Positions 17,686 to 26,943 of a stretch of 39,742 nucleotides of DNA are shown piece by piece. The position numbers and the translations under genes are program-made. The stretch is from NCBI GenBank assembly GCA_013288285.1, contig JABDCE010000021.1, forward strand, positions 1-39,742, in the 5' to 3' direction. The stretch's first letter is position 1, and each line of letters begins with the position of its first letter. The notes under the pieces are model-generated. The model saw nothing but the letters and a program-made list of their open reading frames with translations, did not search any database and was not told the origin of the DNA. Source of the stretch: Bacteroidota bacterium. Its GTDB lineage: Bacteria > Bacteroidota > Bacteroidia > Chitinophagales > Chitinophagaceae.

Positions 17686-17772
17686 CCTGACTTCGGAGGC
17701 TAAAAATCGAATTATCGGGGTGTTTCGGGAATGGCGGCTATTTCATATCTTGCCCTTTATTCAAAACAATAC

Positions 17773-19002
17773 ATGTCCCAAAATAAAACGCTCGGTATTT
17801 TAAGCATACCCGTCATTGTGGCCGCACTGGGCTACTTTGTAGATATATACGACCTGCTGCTGTTCAGCATTATCCGCATCAAGAGCCTGAAAGGGCTTGG
17901 CCTCTCAGACGCGCTGTGCGATACTGAGGGTAAGTTCATCATCAGTATACAGATGTACGGCCTGCTGCTGGGTGGCATACTCTGGGGCATACTTGGCGAC
18001 AAAAAGGGGCGGCTGAGTGTGTTGTTTGGATCCATTATCCTTTATTCGGCGGCCAATATCTGCAATGGCTTTGTGCAGACGGTGAACCAGTACGCCCTTG
18101 CGCGCTTTATAGCGGGTATAGGCCTGGCTGGTGAACTGGGCGCAGGAATAACGCTGGTGTGTGAGTTGATCCCGAAAGAAACCAGGGGAAAGGCAACCTC
18201 AGTGGTAGCAGGTGTGGGGTTAACCGGTGCGGTAGCCGCCTATTTTGTTGCTCATTCTTTCGACTGGCGTATCTGTTATTTTGTTGGCGGTGGACTGGGA
18301 TTGTGCCTGTTGTTCCTGCGCATACATGTGTTTGAGTCGGGCATGTACCAGAGTATGCAGGAGAAACAAGTAGTGAAGGGTAATTTCCTGATGTTCTTTA
18401 ATAATGCGCGGCGCTTCAAGACGTATATGCTGGCAATTTTGATAGGCCTTCCCACCTGGTATGTGATAGGCATCCTTATCACGTTCTCAAAGGAATTCGC
18501 TAAGAACTTCGGGTTCAATGCCAATGATCCCGTGGATCCAGGCAAGGCGGTGATGCTGGCTTATGTAGCTATTTCCATAGGCGATCTGCTGATAGGTTTC
18601 GTAAGCAACTGGCTTCAGAGCCGCAAGAAAGCCTTGTATATATTCTATGCCATAACCGTTATCAGCATTGTCCTTTTCTTCTGCCAGCAGGGAGGTAACT
18701 CCACAAGCATGTATGCTATATGTATGCTTATGGGTTTTGGTACGGGTTTCTGGGCATTGTTCGTGACCATGGCGGCAGAACACTTTGGCACTAACTTACG
18801 GGCTACTACCGCAACCACAGTACCTAACATGGTAAGGGGTGCGTTGCCGCTGATGATCATACTCTTCAATAATCTGAAAGAGCACTATGGGTATATTAAT
18901 GCCGGCGCCATCACGGGCGCCATCATTATGACCATAAGCATCATTGCGGTATTTATGACCGATGAAACGTTTGGTAAAGACCTGCATTTTGTAGAGGAAT
19001 AG
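17773..19002 (+). CDS. major facilitator superfamily transporter (second of tandem pair)
   Basis: From ATG 17773 (MSQNKTLGILSIPVIVAALG) the product is 409 residues with about 12 membrane helices and the MFS signature GILGDKKGRLSVLFGS. The upstream in-frame start at 17731 adds a segment absent from its neighbour, so the later ATG is preferred. It is a paralogue of the preceding transporter: the same RFIAGIGLAGELGAGITLV block, the same C-terminal ending (DETFGKDLHFVEE against DETYGKDLNFLEE). The 87-base gap may hold its own promoter. Substrate unknown. Confidence 0.9.
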   Translation: MSQNKTLGILSIPVIVAALGYFVDIYDLLLFSIIRIKSLKGLGLSDALCDTEGKFIISIQMYGLLLGGILWGILGDKKGRLSVLFGSIILYSAANICNGFVQTVNQYALARFIAGIGLAGELGAGITLVCELIPKETRGKATSVVAGVGLTGAVAAYFVAHSFDWRICYFVGGGLGLCLLFLRIHVFESGMYQSMQEKQVVKGNFLMFFNNARRFKTYMLAILIGLPTWYVIGILITFSKEFAKNFGFNANDPVDPGKAVMLAYVAISIGDLLIGFVSNWLQSRKKALYIFYAITVISIVLFFCQQGGNSTSMYAICMLMGFGTGFWALFVTMAAEHFGTNLRATTATTVPNMVRGALPLMIILFNNLKEHYGYINAGAITGAIIMTISIIAVFMTDETFGKDLHFVEE

Positions 19003-19015
19003 GCGCTGCAATATC

Positions 19016-19465
19016 TCAATGGTCTGAAGCCACTGGATATTGTTCCAGCACTTTTTTCATGTTCTCCAATACCGTGTTCCAGTTCTGAGCGGCATGTTCC
19101 TGTTCCTTTGCGTCTTTAACATTATCCTGGGTAATGGTAATAATAGTACGTCCATATTCCGATTCCAGCGTGTAGATCACATTGTTGTAATTCTCGGGTT
19201 TATCTTCTTTGCCGCTATTGCCGCTGAGGTAGGTAGTATGCAGCTTCTTCTCTGGGACTATCTCTATTATTTTCCCTTTGTCTTCATAAGGTTTGCCCTG
19301 CCAAACCCCTCTATACCTTATGTCGCTGCCTTTTTTCCAGTCGGTGACGGTGTCTGTGCCAAATAAGTATTGCTTTATAATAGCCGGGTCAGTAAGCGCC
19401 TGCCATACTTTGGAAATCGGAACATTTATTTTGGTACTGGCTGTAGCTGTTAGTGAGTTTTCCAT
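19016..19465 (-). CDS. SRPBCC / AHSA1-like domain protein
   Basis: This 149-residue cytoplasmic protein has the START/Bet v1-like fold pattern: ATASTKINVPISKVWQALTD at the start, then FGTDTVTDWKKGSDIRYRG and a long C-terminal helix (AQNWNTVLENMKKVLEQY). Members bind hydrophobic ligands or, in eukaryotes, Hsp90, but bacterial versions are mostly uncharacterised. It lies 55 bases downstream of the AlkD-like gene on the same strand and faces the second MFS gene tail to tail. Confidence 0.88.
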   Translation of the reverse strand: MENSLTATASTKINVPISKVWQALTDPAIIKQYLFGTDTVTDWKKGSDIRYRGVWQGKPYEDKGKIIEIVPEKKLHTTYLSGNSGKEDKPENYNNVIYTLESEYGRTIITITQDNVKDAKEQEHAAQNWNTVLENMKKVLEQYPVASDH

Positions 19466-19520
19466 TTTATCGGATTTTTAGAAAAGCCGCAACAGAATCA
19501 TGCCAACTGTGCCGACGTTA

Positions 19521-20204
19521 CTACCTTCTAACTGATTTCAGTTTATTTTTCGCGTCTTCATCCAGCTTTTCTATGGCTATGGTAAAAGCGATAGCGCTGA
19601 TGCTTTTTATATGCTTAGTGAGGAACGCAAGCGTTTGTTTAGGATAGACATTCCCCATCTCCCGTAGCGACCAGCCTACACCTTTCTGAACATAATATTC
19701 CTTATCTGCAAGGAGCGGCTCAATTAAAGCCGCTATCTTCTCATACGGTAAGTGCACTTTCAGCGTGCGGCTATAGTAGAGCAGGCTTACCACAGATTGT
19801 CTGCGTTTCCACTGGTCTTTATCCTTATTCCAGGCTACCAACTGCTTGTATACCTTATCAGGGTAAGCCTCAAGAATTTTTGAGTTTATTTTGGCAAGGG
19901 CATCGCACAGCGGCCAGTCTGTAACGTCATTCTGCCAGGATACCGAGGTTTTCCAAATTGCTGAAAGGAGCTCGGGCTTACTAATGTATTTCTCCAGGAA
20001 CAGGTACGCATGAAATTTAGGACGAAATTCGTTTGAGTTTTTCCAGACGTAATCCCATAAAAGCAACTGCTCATCGAATGGCAGGTGTGCGGAAGAATAA
20101 CCTTTCTTAAATGCAGCACGATGTGCAGGGATGACATGGTCGGTTTCCCGTACCCTCAACAACACTTCCTTGTGATGATCTTGAAAATGCTTTTTCCCGC
20201 TCAT
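19521..20204 (-). CDS. AlkD-like DNA alkylation repair (HEAT-repeat) protein
   Basis: The 227-residue protein has the helical-repeat pattern of the AlkC/AlkD family: WKTSVSWQNDVTDWPLCDAL, then WKRRQSVVSLLYY and QKGVGWSLREMG. The W-x-R-R-x-x-V-V segment and the QKGVGWSLRE block are diagnostic. True AlkD excises positively charged alkylated bases; catalysis here is inferred. The gene starts 3 bases after the mqnE stop, so it is co-transcribed with mqnE. Confidence 0.88.
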   Translation of the reverse strand: MSGKKHFQDHHKEVLLRVRETDHVIPAHRAAFKKGYSSAHLPFDEQLLLWDYVWKNSNEFRPKFHAYLFLEKYISKPELLSAIWKTSVSWQNDVTDWPLCDALAKINSKILEAYPDKVYKQLVAWNKDKDQWKRRQSVVSLLYYSRTLKVHLPYEKIAALIEPLLADKEYYVQKGVGWSLREMGNVYPKQTLAFLTKHIKSISAIAFTIAIEKLDEDAKNKLKSVRR

Positions 20205-20207
20205 AGC

Positions 20208-21359
20208 TTAGCTGGCTACCGGTTGTTTGTACACCTTTATCTCGTTGTACAACGTATCGCGCTCCACAGGTATCCTGCCTACAGCGTCTATCATATCACA
20301 TAACTCTTCTGTACTGAGTGATGGTTTCTGTTCTTCAGCGCCTGCCATAGAGTATATCTTAGTGGTATCGTCTATTGTTCCATCAAGGTCATTTACCCCA
20401 AAAGACAAGGTAAGCTGCGCAGTCTGCCGGCCCAGCATTGGCCAGTATGCTTTCAAGTTGCGGAAGTTGTCCATAAACAGGCGGGATATAGCATAGAGGC
20501 GCAGGTCCTCTGTTATTGTCGTCTCTGTGATGTGCGACATATCATTGTTCTTATTGCGGAACTTGAGCGGAATGAAACAATTAAATCCACCCGTCTTGTC
20601 CTGCAACTGCCGCAGCCGGCTCATGTGGTCTATGCGATGCCCATAGTTCTCAATATGCCCGTAAAGCATAGTAGCATTGGAGTGCATACCCAGGTTGTGC
20701 GCCGTTTCATGAATTTTCAGCCACCCATCAGCATCCACCTTGTCTGCACATATAACCTCGCGAACCTCGGGGTGAAATATTTCTGCGCCGCCGCCCGGCA
20801 TAGATTCCAGCCCTGCTTCTTTAAGTTTTTGCATGCCTTCTTCTATGGTCAGCTTTGCTTTACGTATCATGTAGTCGAGCTCCACTGCCGTAAATCCTTT
20901 CCGGTGCAGCTCTGGCCTGTGCGCCCTTATTTTACTCAGCAATTCGCAAAAGAACTCAAAGTTCATTTTGGGATGTACGCCACCTACGATGTGTACTTCT
21001 GTAACCGGCTGGCCGTCGTATTTGCGCACTATGTCCATCATCTGTTCCATACCCAGTTCCCATCCGTCATCCCTATGCTTGTACTGCCGGGAATAGGAGC
21101 AGAAATTGCACGTGAATACGCATACATTGGTAGGCTCTATATGAAAGTTGCGGTTGAAATAGACCTTGCCGTGATGCAGGCGGTCGGCCACATGGTTGGC
21201 CAGTGCGCCGACAAAAGCCAGTTCACCTTTTTCAAATAAAAGAACGCCCTCCTCTTCAGTCAGGCGTTCCTCATTTTGTACTTTTTCTGCTATACGCAGG
21301 AGATTGGTATCTAAGTTTGCTTGTTTGAATATTGCTGTAAGCCCTTGCTTCACGATCAT
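20208..21359 (-). CDS. mqnE: aminofutalosine synthase
   Basis: MqnE is a radical SAM enzyme joining 3-[(1-carboxyvinyl)oxy]benzoate and SAM to give aminofutalosine in the futalosine route to menaquinone. The 383-residue protein has Cys80, Cys84 and Cys87 in CVFTCNFCSYSR, then EVHIVGGVHP and SMPGGGAEIFHPEVREVIC. The GGGAEIF form separates MqnE from MqnC. The start ATG overlaps the stop of the upstream metalloprotease gene (ATGA overlap, 21356-21359), an unexpected pairing. Menaquinone fits with the cbb3-bearing respiratory chain. Length is normal. Confidence 0.95.
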   Translation of the reverse strand: MIVKQGLTAIFKQANLDTNLLRIAEKVQNEERLTEEEGVLLFEKGELAFVGALANHVADRLHHGKVYFNRNFHIEPTNVCVFTCNFCSYSRQYKHRDDGWELGMEQMMDIVRKYDGQPVTEVHIVGGVHPKMNFEFFCELLSKIRAHRPELHRKGFTAVELDYMIRKAKLTIEEGMQKLKEAGLESMPGGGAEIFHPEVREVICADKVDADGWLKIHETAHNLGMHSNATMLYGHIENYGHRIDHMSRLRQLQDKTGGFNCFIPLKFRNKNNDMSHITETTITEDLRLYAISRLFMDNFRNLKAYWPMLGRQTAQLTLSFGVNDLDGTIDDTTKIYSMAGAEEQKPSLSTEELCDMIDAVGRIPVERDTLYNEIKVYKQPVAS

Positions 21360-22783
21360 TGTAACAAAATTTTCCGGGTAATGTTATTTCCGGAAGCAAA
21401 GTTACACTTAACGAAGTAAATACCCTTACTCATTGCTGATAAGTCTATAGAATAAACGTCTTGTGGTGTACCTGTTATCTGCCGGCTGTATACCTGCTGG
21501 CCCAGTAGATTTGCCACAGTTAATTGTTTTAGCTGATCGGTAGTACTGGTAAACGATACATTAATTGCCCCGCTTGAAGGGTTAGGCGATATATTTAGGT
21601 TTTCGTTCATTCCTACCGGAGTCACGCCTGCATCGGCAGGCCAAAGGAGCAAGGAAGGATTTTGTGTAAGGCTGTAGCTCTCGCCACCTGGTGCTACCAT
21701 AGACGCCATTACGGCTGCCTGCTGCACCGTGAATAAGCACATGGCAGGATCATCGGTATAATTCATGTAGTCGAGGGTAGATACGCCAATGGGCTGCATC
21801 AGGACTCCGCTACTATCTTTACATGCGTCATAAACCGTTCCTCCGGGGATGGTATCGGTTGGTATACCATATTTGTGGTTCGACTCGGGTGGGGTATCGG
21901 CAATGCCATCATCTGCGCCACTACCCCATGGGCATCCGCCACCATCATCGCCCCAGGTATGCCATATCTCAAAAAAGTGGCCGATCTCATGGGTCAGTGT
22001 CCTGCCTTCATTATACTGGCCGGCAGGGGGGAAGATGAGATCTATAGCATTTGATGTAGTGCCTAATGCAAGGTAAGTGATTGTAACACCTTCGTCATTA
22101 AGTGTTGTTGGGGTCGTGTACGACTTTGGATAAGATAGCCCAAGATTGCCGGTAGCATCGGCATAGCAGAAACACCATACATTCAGATATTTGGTAACAT
22201 CCCATGCGTCCAGGCCACCTGAAGAGGTGCTCTTGGCACTGGAATAATCGCCATAAGCATCTACATAAAAGCCTGCCGGTGTAAGCGGTGTTGTTAACGC
22301 CGGCGTAGGCAACAGCAGCACCTCGTATCCGGGTGTTCCCCAGCCAATAGGCTGTGTATGCGCCAGTGCAAAATGAATACCTACATTGCCATACCGCGAT
22401 TTCCACCCGGATGGAATATTTACTGAATCGGCATTCTGCCTGTTGTAATCACGATTGAGGACTGCGATCTGCGAATCGCAACGGATCGCTATGCCTGCGT
22501 AACCGCCCATCTGGGCAAGCTGGTCGGCATCGACCATAATATGGAAGATGACCGGTATGGCGGATACGTCTGTAGTCTTAGCGGCAGAAGATGAATGAGC
22601 CTGGAGATAGTTATCTGCAATACCCTGGAGCGACGCCCGCTGCTGTTCAAATTTATCGGCCCATGACGGGTCTTTCGCGATCATTGCGGCTTTCAGATCT
22701 TCGATACCACACTTTCTCTGCCCATAAGCAGTGGAAAGAACAAAGCATAAAACCCCACCGAAAATGAATAACGCCTTTTTCAT
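21356..22783 (-). CDS. secreted M43 (pappalysin/cytophagalysin-like) metalloprotease with T9SS sorting domain
   Basis: The 475-residue protein begins with a signal peptide (MKKALFIFGGVLCFVLSTAY, cleavage probably after YGQ). The zinc site is HEIGHFFEIWH at 265-275, a metzincin HExxHxxxxxH pattern followed by TWGDD. A Met-turn candidate is STLDYMNYTDD. The last about 80 residues form a type IX secretion C-terminal domain (ISPNPSSGAINVSF ... GIYFVKC ... RKILLQ). It is therefore exported across both membranes and anchored or released. In place of the usual Gly of HExxHxxGxxH it has Glu272. It overlaps mqnE by 4 bases, so the two share a transcript. Confidence 0.93.
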   Translation of the reverse strand: MKKALFIFGGVLCFVLSTAYGQRKCGIEDLKAAMIAKDPSWADKFEQQRASLQGIADNYLQAHSSSAAKTTDVSAIPVIFHIMVDADQLAQMGGYAGIAIRCDSQIAVLNRDYNRQNADSVNIPSGWKSRYGNVGIHFALAHTQPIGWGTPGYEVLLLPTPALTTPLTPAGFYVDAYGDYSSAKSTSSGGLDAWDVTKYLNVWCFCYADATGNLGLSYPKSYTTPTTLNDEGVTITYLALGTTSNAIDLIFPPAGQYNEGRTLTHEIGHFFEIWHTWGDDGGGCPWGSGADDGIADTPPESNHKYGIPTDTIPGGTVYDACKDSSGVLMQPIGVSTLDYMNYTDDPAMCLFTVQQAAVMASMVAPGGESYSLTQNPSLLLWPADAGVTPVGMNENLNISPNPSSGAINVSFTSTTDQLKQLTVANLLGQQVYSRQITGTPQDVYSIDLSAMSKGIYFVKCNFASGNNITRKILLQ

Positions 22784-22811
22784 ACCTGCCGATTTAAAAT
22801 ACTGACAATAA

Positions 22812-22819
22812 CAAAGTTA
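22812..22819 (-). promoter_or_regulatory. -7 box for the metalloprotease-mqnE operon
   Basis: Minus-strand TAACTTTG fits TAnnTTTG and lies 28 bases before the start at 22783. A convincing TTTG at -33 was not found. Confidence 0.5.
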
Positions 22820-22910
22820 TCATACTTCAGTGTATAAACGTGTAATACAAATTCATACAAATGTCATGATTAGACTTTATTTGTATAAAAAGGTTTAATA
22901 TGATGGAGGG

Positions 22911-23513
22911 TTATTTCTTTTTGCGGCTGTTTATCTCGTCCCGGATGCTGATGGCGCGTACATAGTCTTCCTGTTCCAGAACGGTGTGCAGCAGTTTTTC
23001 CAGATCTTCAAGGTTCATGCCCTTCATATCGGTATCAGGTACACGGCTGCTTACGGGTACTGCTGTAGCGGCAGAATCGCCTGCAGGTTCGCCGGTCTCT
23101 GATTGTTCGAGGTAGAGGCCTGCTGCTTCCAGTATTTTTTCGTAGGTATAGATCTTACAATTGGCACGCACGGCCAGTGCCAGGGCATCAGATGTACGGG
23201 AGTCTATTTCTATTTTATCGCCATCGTGGCGGCACATCAGTTTAGAGAAAAATATACCTTCTTCCAGTTTGTAGATCACCACTTCCGTAAGCTCTATGCC
23301 GAAGGTGGTCATGAAATTAGAGAACAGATCGTGGGTGAGCGGGCGGCTGGGCTGCATGCGTTCCAGCGCCACAGCGATAGCCTGCGCTTCGAAACCACCG
23401 ATGACGATGGGTAAACGACGAAGGCCGTCTACCTCGCCCAGCACCACAGCGTAAGAATGAGTTTGTGTAATACTATGAGATAAAGCTACTATTTCGAGTT
23501 CTATTTTTTTCAT
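22911..23513 (-). CDS. bifunctional nuclease (BFN/DUF151) domain protein with UVR motif
   Basis: Residues 1-135 form the BFN domain: GLRRLPIVIGGFEAQAIAVA, then THDLFSNFMTTFGIELTEVV and EIDSRTSDALALAVRANCKI. The C-terminus (about 165-200) holds a UvrB/UvrC-type helical motif, LEKLLHTVLEQEDYVRAISI. Plant BFN homologues have DNase/RNase activity; the bacterial role is uncertain. The 200-residue BFN-UVR layout is usual in Bacteroidota. It lies 80 bases downstream of the topoisomerase gene. Confidence 0.93.
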   Translation of the reverse strand: MKKIELEIVALSHSITQTHSYAVVLGEVDGLRRLPIVIGGFEAQAIAVALERMQPSRPLTHDLFSNFMTTFGIELTEVVIYKLEEGIFFSKLMCRHDGDKIEIDSRTSDALALAVRANCKIYTYEKILEAAGLYLEQSETGEPAGDSAATAVPVSSRVPDTDMKGMNLEDLEKLLHTVLEQEDYVRAISIRDEINSRKKK

Positions 23514-23593
23514 CTGGCAATCCTTGCTATACTTATCAATTACTTTGTGAAGGTAGTAAATTTTACAAAAAATTCATTCCACCGCAGGTGACC

Positions 23594-26110
23594 TTAAAAA
23601 AGCGTGGGGGCATCCGGTTCCCCGGTTTCCTCGCTTATTTCAGGCACCAGCACTATTTCCTTAGCATCATCGCTCGCGATATAGGTACCAATGGTTTTCC
23701 AGCCGGTAACATCTATCGTATCATTAATTGCTACTTTTTCTTCTTTTAAGTCTGTTTTTTTCTTTCCTGTCCTGATGATAATGACCGGTTCAGTCTGCGT
23801 TGTAACAAGTTTCAGATAATTGCCTTCGCCGTCTTTAATGAACGAATACTTTGTTTTCAACGTCTGGCTTTCAATCACAAACCGTTTTGCATTAAACTGC
23901 TTTGACTTTGCCTCGTAATAAACAGCCGACACTGTCTTTTTGGGGCTGAATTTTTCTATCAGCATGATATTGTCAGTATCATACCTGTTGGTCATTTCAT
24001 AGTCTGTCAGCTCGTAAGTACCGTCTTTATAAAATACTATTATCCGATCTTTCTCATCAAACCGGCCCAGCAATCTGCCACTACCTTCTTTATTGAGCCT
24101 GCCATAGGTCTCATCATAGTATATTTTGAGCGCAGACAGGGTAGAGCGGCCCTTTTCTTTGAATTTGACACTGCGGACAGGATACTTAGTTAATTGGTTG
24201 CCCTGGGCGCTACGGCCTTTTATCTCCAGTTCTTCAAAATAAAAATCAAATACTTTGGTGCGCGCCTTACTGCCCGGCGATAGGGTGATCTGCAGCACTT
24301 CCGCTTCACCGTTTGGATTTACAGAAAAGTACTGCACCTTGCTTCCGGAGTTGCCCTTGGTGAGGTCGTATTCCTTATCGCGCGTTATCCCCGTCACGTT
24401 GAAGCGTTTGGCATAGGTAATGCCCGACTTACCGTCCATGTACAGCATATTGTAGGTAGTACGTTCGTCATTTTTCTGGAAAATGGCGATGTATGATATG
24501 TCTTTACCTACGAAGTTCTTTTCAGCAACTTTGGTAACCACCATTTTTCCGTCTTTACGGAATACGATGATGTTGTCAAGATCTGAACAATCAAAAGCAA
24601 ACTCATCTTTCTTAAGGCTGGTGCCAATGAATCCTTCCTTGTAGTTCACATACAGCTTAGTGTTGGCAATAGCAACTGCGTTGGCCTGTATGGTCTCAAA
24701 CGGACGTATCTCTGTCTTACGTTCCCGGCCCTTTCCGTATTTCTTCAGCAGGTTTTCGTAGTACTTTATCGCAAAATCATTGAGGTTGGCTATGTTGTTC
24801 TTTACCTCTTCTATGTCTGCTTCTACACCTTTGATATGCTCATCGGCCTTGAATGCATCAAATTTTGAAATGCGCTTGATGCGTATCTCAGTGAGTTTAA
24901 CAATATCCTCCTGCGTGATCTCACGGCGAAACTTCTTTTTGTATGGCTTCAGGCCATCGTCAATAGCTTTCAGCACGCCCTCCCAGGTAGTCTGCTCTTC
25001 AATATCACGGTATATACGCTTCTCTATGAATATCTTCTCGAGTGACGAGTAGTGCCAGTCTTCATTGAGCTCTGCCAGCTTTATTTCCAGCTCACGAAGC
25101 AGCAGGTGCTTCGTATGCTCCACCGAGTGTTTCAGCAGGTCGCTTGCACCCACGAAGTGTGGCTTATCGGCAATGATGATACAAGCATTGGGCGATATGG
25201 ATATTTCACAATCCGTGAATGCGTAAAGGGCATCAATGGTCTGGTCGGTAGATACGCCCGGTGCCAATTGTACCGCCAGTTCCACATCTTTTGCCGTATT
25301 GTCGGTAACGCTTTTTATTTTGATCTTGCCGCTTTCATTGGCTTTCAGGATACTGTCTACCAGTTGGGTAGTAGTAATGCCATAAGGCACGTCGCGGATG
25401 ATGATGGTCTTCTTATCTACTTCCTCTATACGGGCGCGAACACGCACTTTTCCGCCACGGGCGCCATCGTTGTAGTTAGCAACATCTACCATGCCCCCGG
25501 TCATAAAATCAGGGTATAGCTCGAACTTTTTGCCTTTCAGGTGCTTTATGGCGCTATCTATTACCTCACAAAAATTATGGGGAAGTATCTTGGTGCTCAG
25601 GCCCACTGCTATGCCCTCCGTGCCCTGTGCCAGCAGCAATGGAAACTTCATTGGCAGTGTAACCGGTTCATTTTTCCGACCATCGTAACTTAACTGCCAT
25701 GAGGTGGTCTTTGCATTAAAGGCAACTTCGAGTGCAAATTTAGATAGACGGGCCTCAATATAACGTGCGGCTGCAGCGCTATCGCCCGTGCGAAAATCGC
25801 CCCAGTTTCCCTGTGTTTCTATCAGCAGGTCTTTTTGTCCCAGGCCCACTATGGCATCGCCGATAGAGGCATCGCCATGCGGGTGGTACTGCATGGACTG
25901 GCCAATAATATTGGCCACCTTATTGAACCGGCCATCGTCCATTTCCTTCATGGCATGGAGTATGCGCCGCTGTACGGGTTTAAGCCCATCTTCTACAGCA
26001 GGCACCGCCCGCTCCAGGATAACATAGCTGGCATAGTCGAGAAACCAGCTCTGATACATGTCATTTATCATTACCGTGTTCTTCCCGGCAAATTCATTCT
26101 GTTCATCCAT
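23594..26110 (-). CDS. parC: DNA topoisomerase IV subunit A (GyrA/ParC family)
   Basis: This 838-residue protein is the DNA-cleaving subunit of a type IIA topoisomerase that decatenates daughter chromosomes. The catalytic Arg116-Tyr117 lies in DSAAAARYIEARL. The quinolone-region block (HPHGDASIGDAIVGL) and DGLKPVQRRIL are intact. The coiled-coil gate is at about 400-460. The C-terminal domain is degenerate and lacks a GyrA-box, favouring ParC over GyrA. No partner parE is in the window, so the ParC call over GyrA is from domain character only. Confidence 0.9.
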   Translation of the reverse strand: MDEQNEFAGKNTVMINDMYQSWFLDYASYVILERAVPAVEDGLKPVQRRILHAMKEMDDGRFNKVANIIGQSMQYHPHGDASIGDAIVGLGQKDLLIETQGNWGDFRTGDSAAAARYIEARLSKFALEVAFNAKTTSWQLSYDGRKNEPVTLPMKFPLLLAQGTEGIAVGLSTKILPHNFCEVIDSAIKHLKGKKFELYPDFMTGGMVDVANYNDGARGGKVRVRARIEEVDKKTIIIRDVPYGITTTQLVDSILKANESGKIKIKSVTDNTAKDVELAVQLAPGVSTDQTIDALYAFTDCEISISPNACIIIADKPHFVGASDLLKHSVEHTKHLLLRELEIKLAELNEDWHYSSLEKIFIEKRIYRDIEEQTTWEGVLKAIDDGLKPYKKKFRREITQEDIVKLTEIRIKRISKFDAFKADEHIKGVEADIEEVKNNIANLNDFAIKYYENLLKKYGKGRERKTEIRPFETIQANAVAIANTKLYVNYKEGFIGTSLKKDEFAFDCSDLDNIIVFRKDGKMVVTKVAEKNFVGKDISYIAIFQKNDERTTYNMLYMDGKSGITYAKRFNVTGITRDKEYDLTKGNSGSKVQYFSVNPNGEAEVLQITLSPGSKARTKVFDFYFEELEIKGRSAQGNQLTKYPVRSVKFKEKGRSTLSALKIYYDETYGRLNKEGSGRLLGRFDEKDRIIVFYKDGTYELTDYEMTNRYDTDNIMLIEKFSPKKTVSAVYYEAKSKQFNAKRFVIESQTLKTKYSFIKDGEGNYLKLVTTQTEPVIIIRTGKKKTDLKEEKVAINDTIDVTGWKTIGTYIASDDAKEIVLVPEISEETGEPDAPTLF

Positions 26111-26513
26111 TATACTACACTCAGAAATTTAAGGACTGCAAAATAATCTATCGCAGATTAATAACGATAAACAATTTATACACACGGTGGTGAGAAGATA
26201 ATGCTTTAGACCGGCTGTGTGTAGGTTGGTGATATCAACTGAATGAAAATCCGAAATTAGTGGTAACACGTAAATAAAGGAAAGTAATTAGTTGTCGATC
26301 ACTTATTTATTTTATGCTGTAAATAGAATACACAATAGGTTGTTAATCAAATTTTTGTGGTTATTGAATTGTATTATTATTTTGTAATTTGGATTGCAAT
26401 GGTTTGTTAGGTATTATTTTCATTAAATTTTGTTAATCATTTGTTTCTTACGATTCTTTTCATTTATTTTGTTGTCGAAGTGTTAATGATTAACAGATAA
26501 AAACTAACATTTT
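26111..26513. other. AT-rich intergenic region with repeated TGTTAATSA words
   Basis: About 400 bases without a gene between divergent parC and the 94-residue protein gene. It is strongly AT-rich and contains TGTTAATCAA (26340s), TGTTAATCAT (26431-26440) and TGTTAATGAT (26481-26490); the last is part of a perfect odd palindrome GTTAATGATTAAC (26482-26494). A lone DnaA-box-like TTATACACA lies at 26176-26184. I see no full origin. Confidence 0.5.
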
Positions 26514-26798
26514 ATGTTTAAGAGACAGGCAAATATTGTAGTAGACACCGATAAGTCTGACCGGCTTGATGAGATCATTAAGTCGATTGACGGACTGATA
26601 TTCTCTATTAAGATGGATTCTTTTCAGTCCATATCCGCACACCGGACAGGGAATGGCAAAAAAGCGCTGGAGTATACCACACACGAAATGATGGCGAAGA
26701 AAAATATACTGTTTAATCTCATTCCGCGGGATGAACTATATGCAATAACAAAAAAGAAAAGTCCGGCGAAAACGGACAGCGCTATACCACTTAACTAA
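26514..26798 (+). CDS. uncharacterised 94-residue protein
   Basis: A small basic soluble protein (starts MFKRQANIVVDTDKSDRLDE) with no family I recognise. The middle (LDEIIKSIDGLIFSIKMDSF) looks amphipathic. The C-terminus is Lys-rich (ITKKKSPAKTDS). The long AT-rich upstream region and a good terminator 46 bases downstream mark it as an independently transcribed gene, so it is probably real, but function cannot be inferred. Confidence 0.6.
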   Translation: MFKRQANIVVDTDKSDRLDEIIKSIDGLIFSIKMDSFQSISAHRTGNGKKALEYTTHEMMAKKNILFNLIPRDELYAITKKKSPAKTDSAIPLN

Positions 26799-26844
26799 AC
26801 TTTTGGAGTCCCATATCTCCAGCTCTCACACTATGAACATAACT

Positions 26845-26873
26845 AAGCAAGCGTTTCTACGCTTGCTTTTTGT
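26845..26873 (+). terminator. intrinsic terminator after the 94-residue protein gene
   Basis: Stem AAGCAAGCG / CGCTTGCTT (9 bp, 6-nt loop) is followed by TTTTTG. Confidence 0.88.
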
Positions 26874-26943
26874 TTGAGGTGACTTTCGATAAGCGGCCAG
26901 CCTCCACAGTTTTACATTTCAATCCATTCCTTACCTTTAAGCC

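Noticed and set aside
26176-26184. Chromosomal origin suggested by DnaA-box-like TTATACACA
   Set aside because: Only one good box in an AT-rich stretch and no dnaA or typical oriC neighbours.
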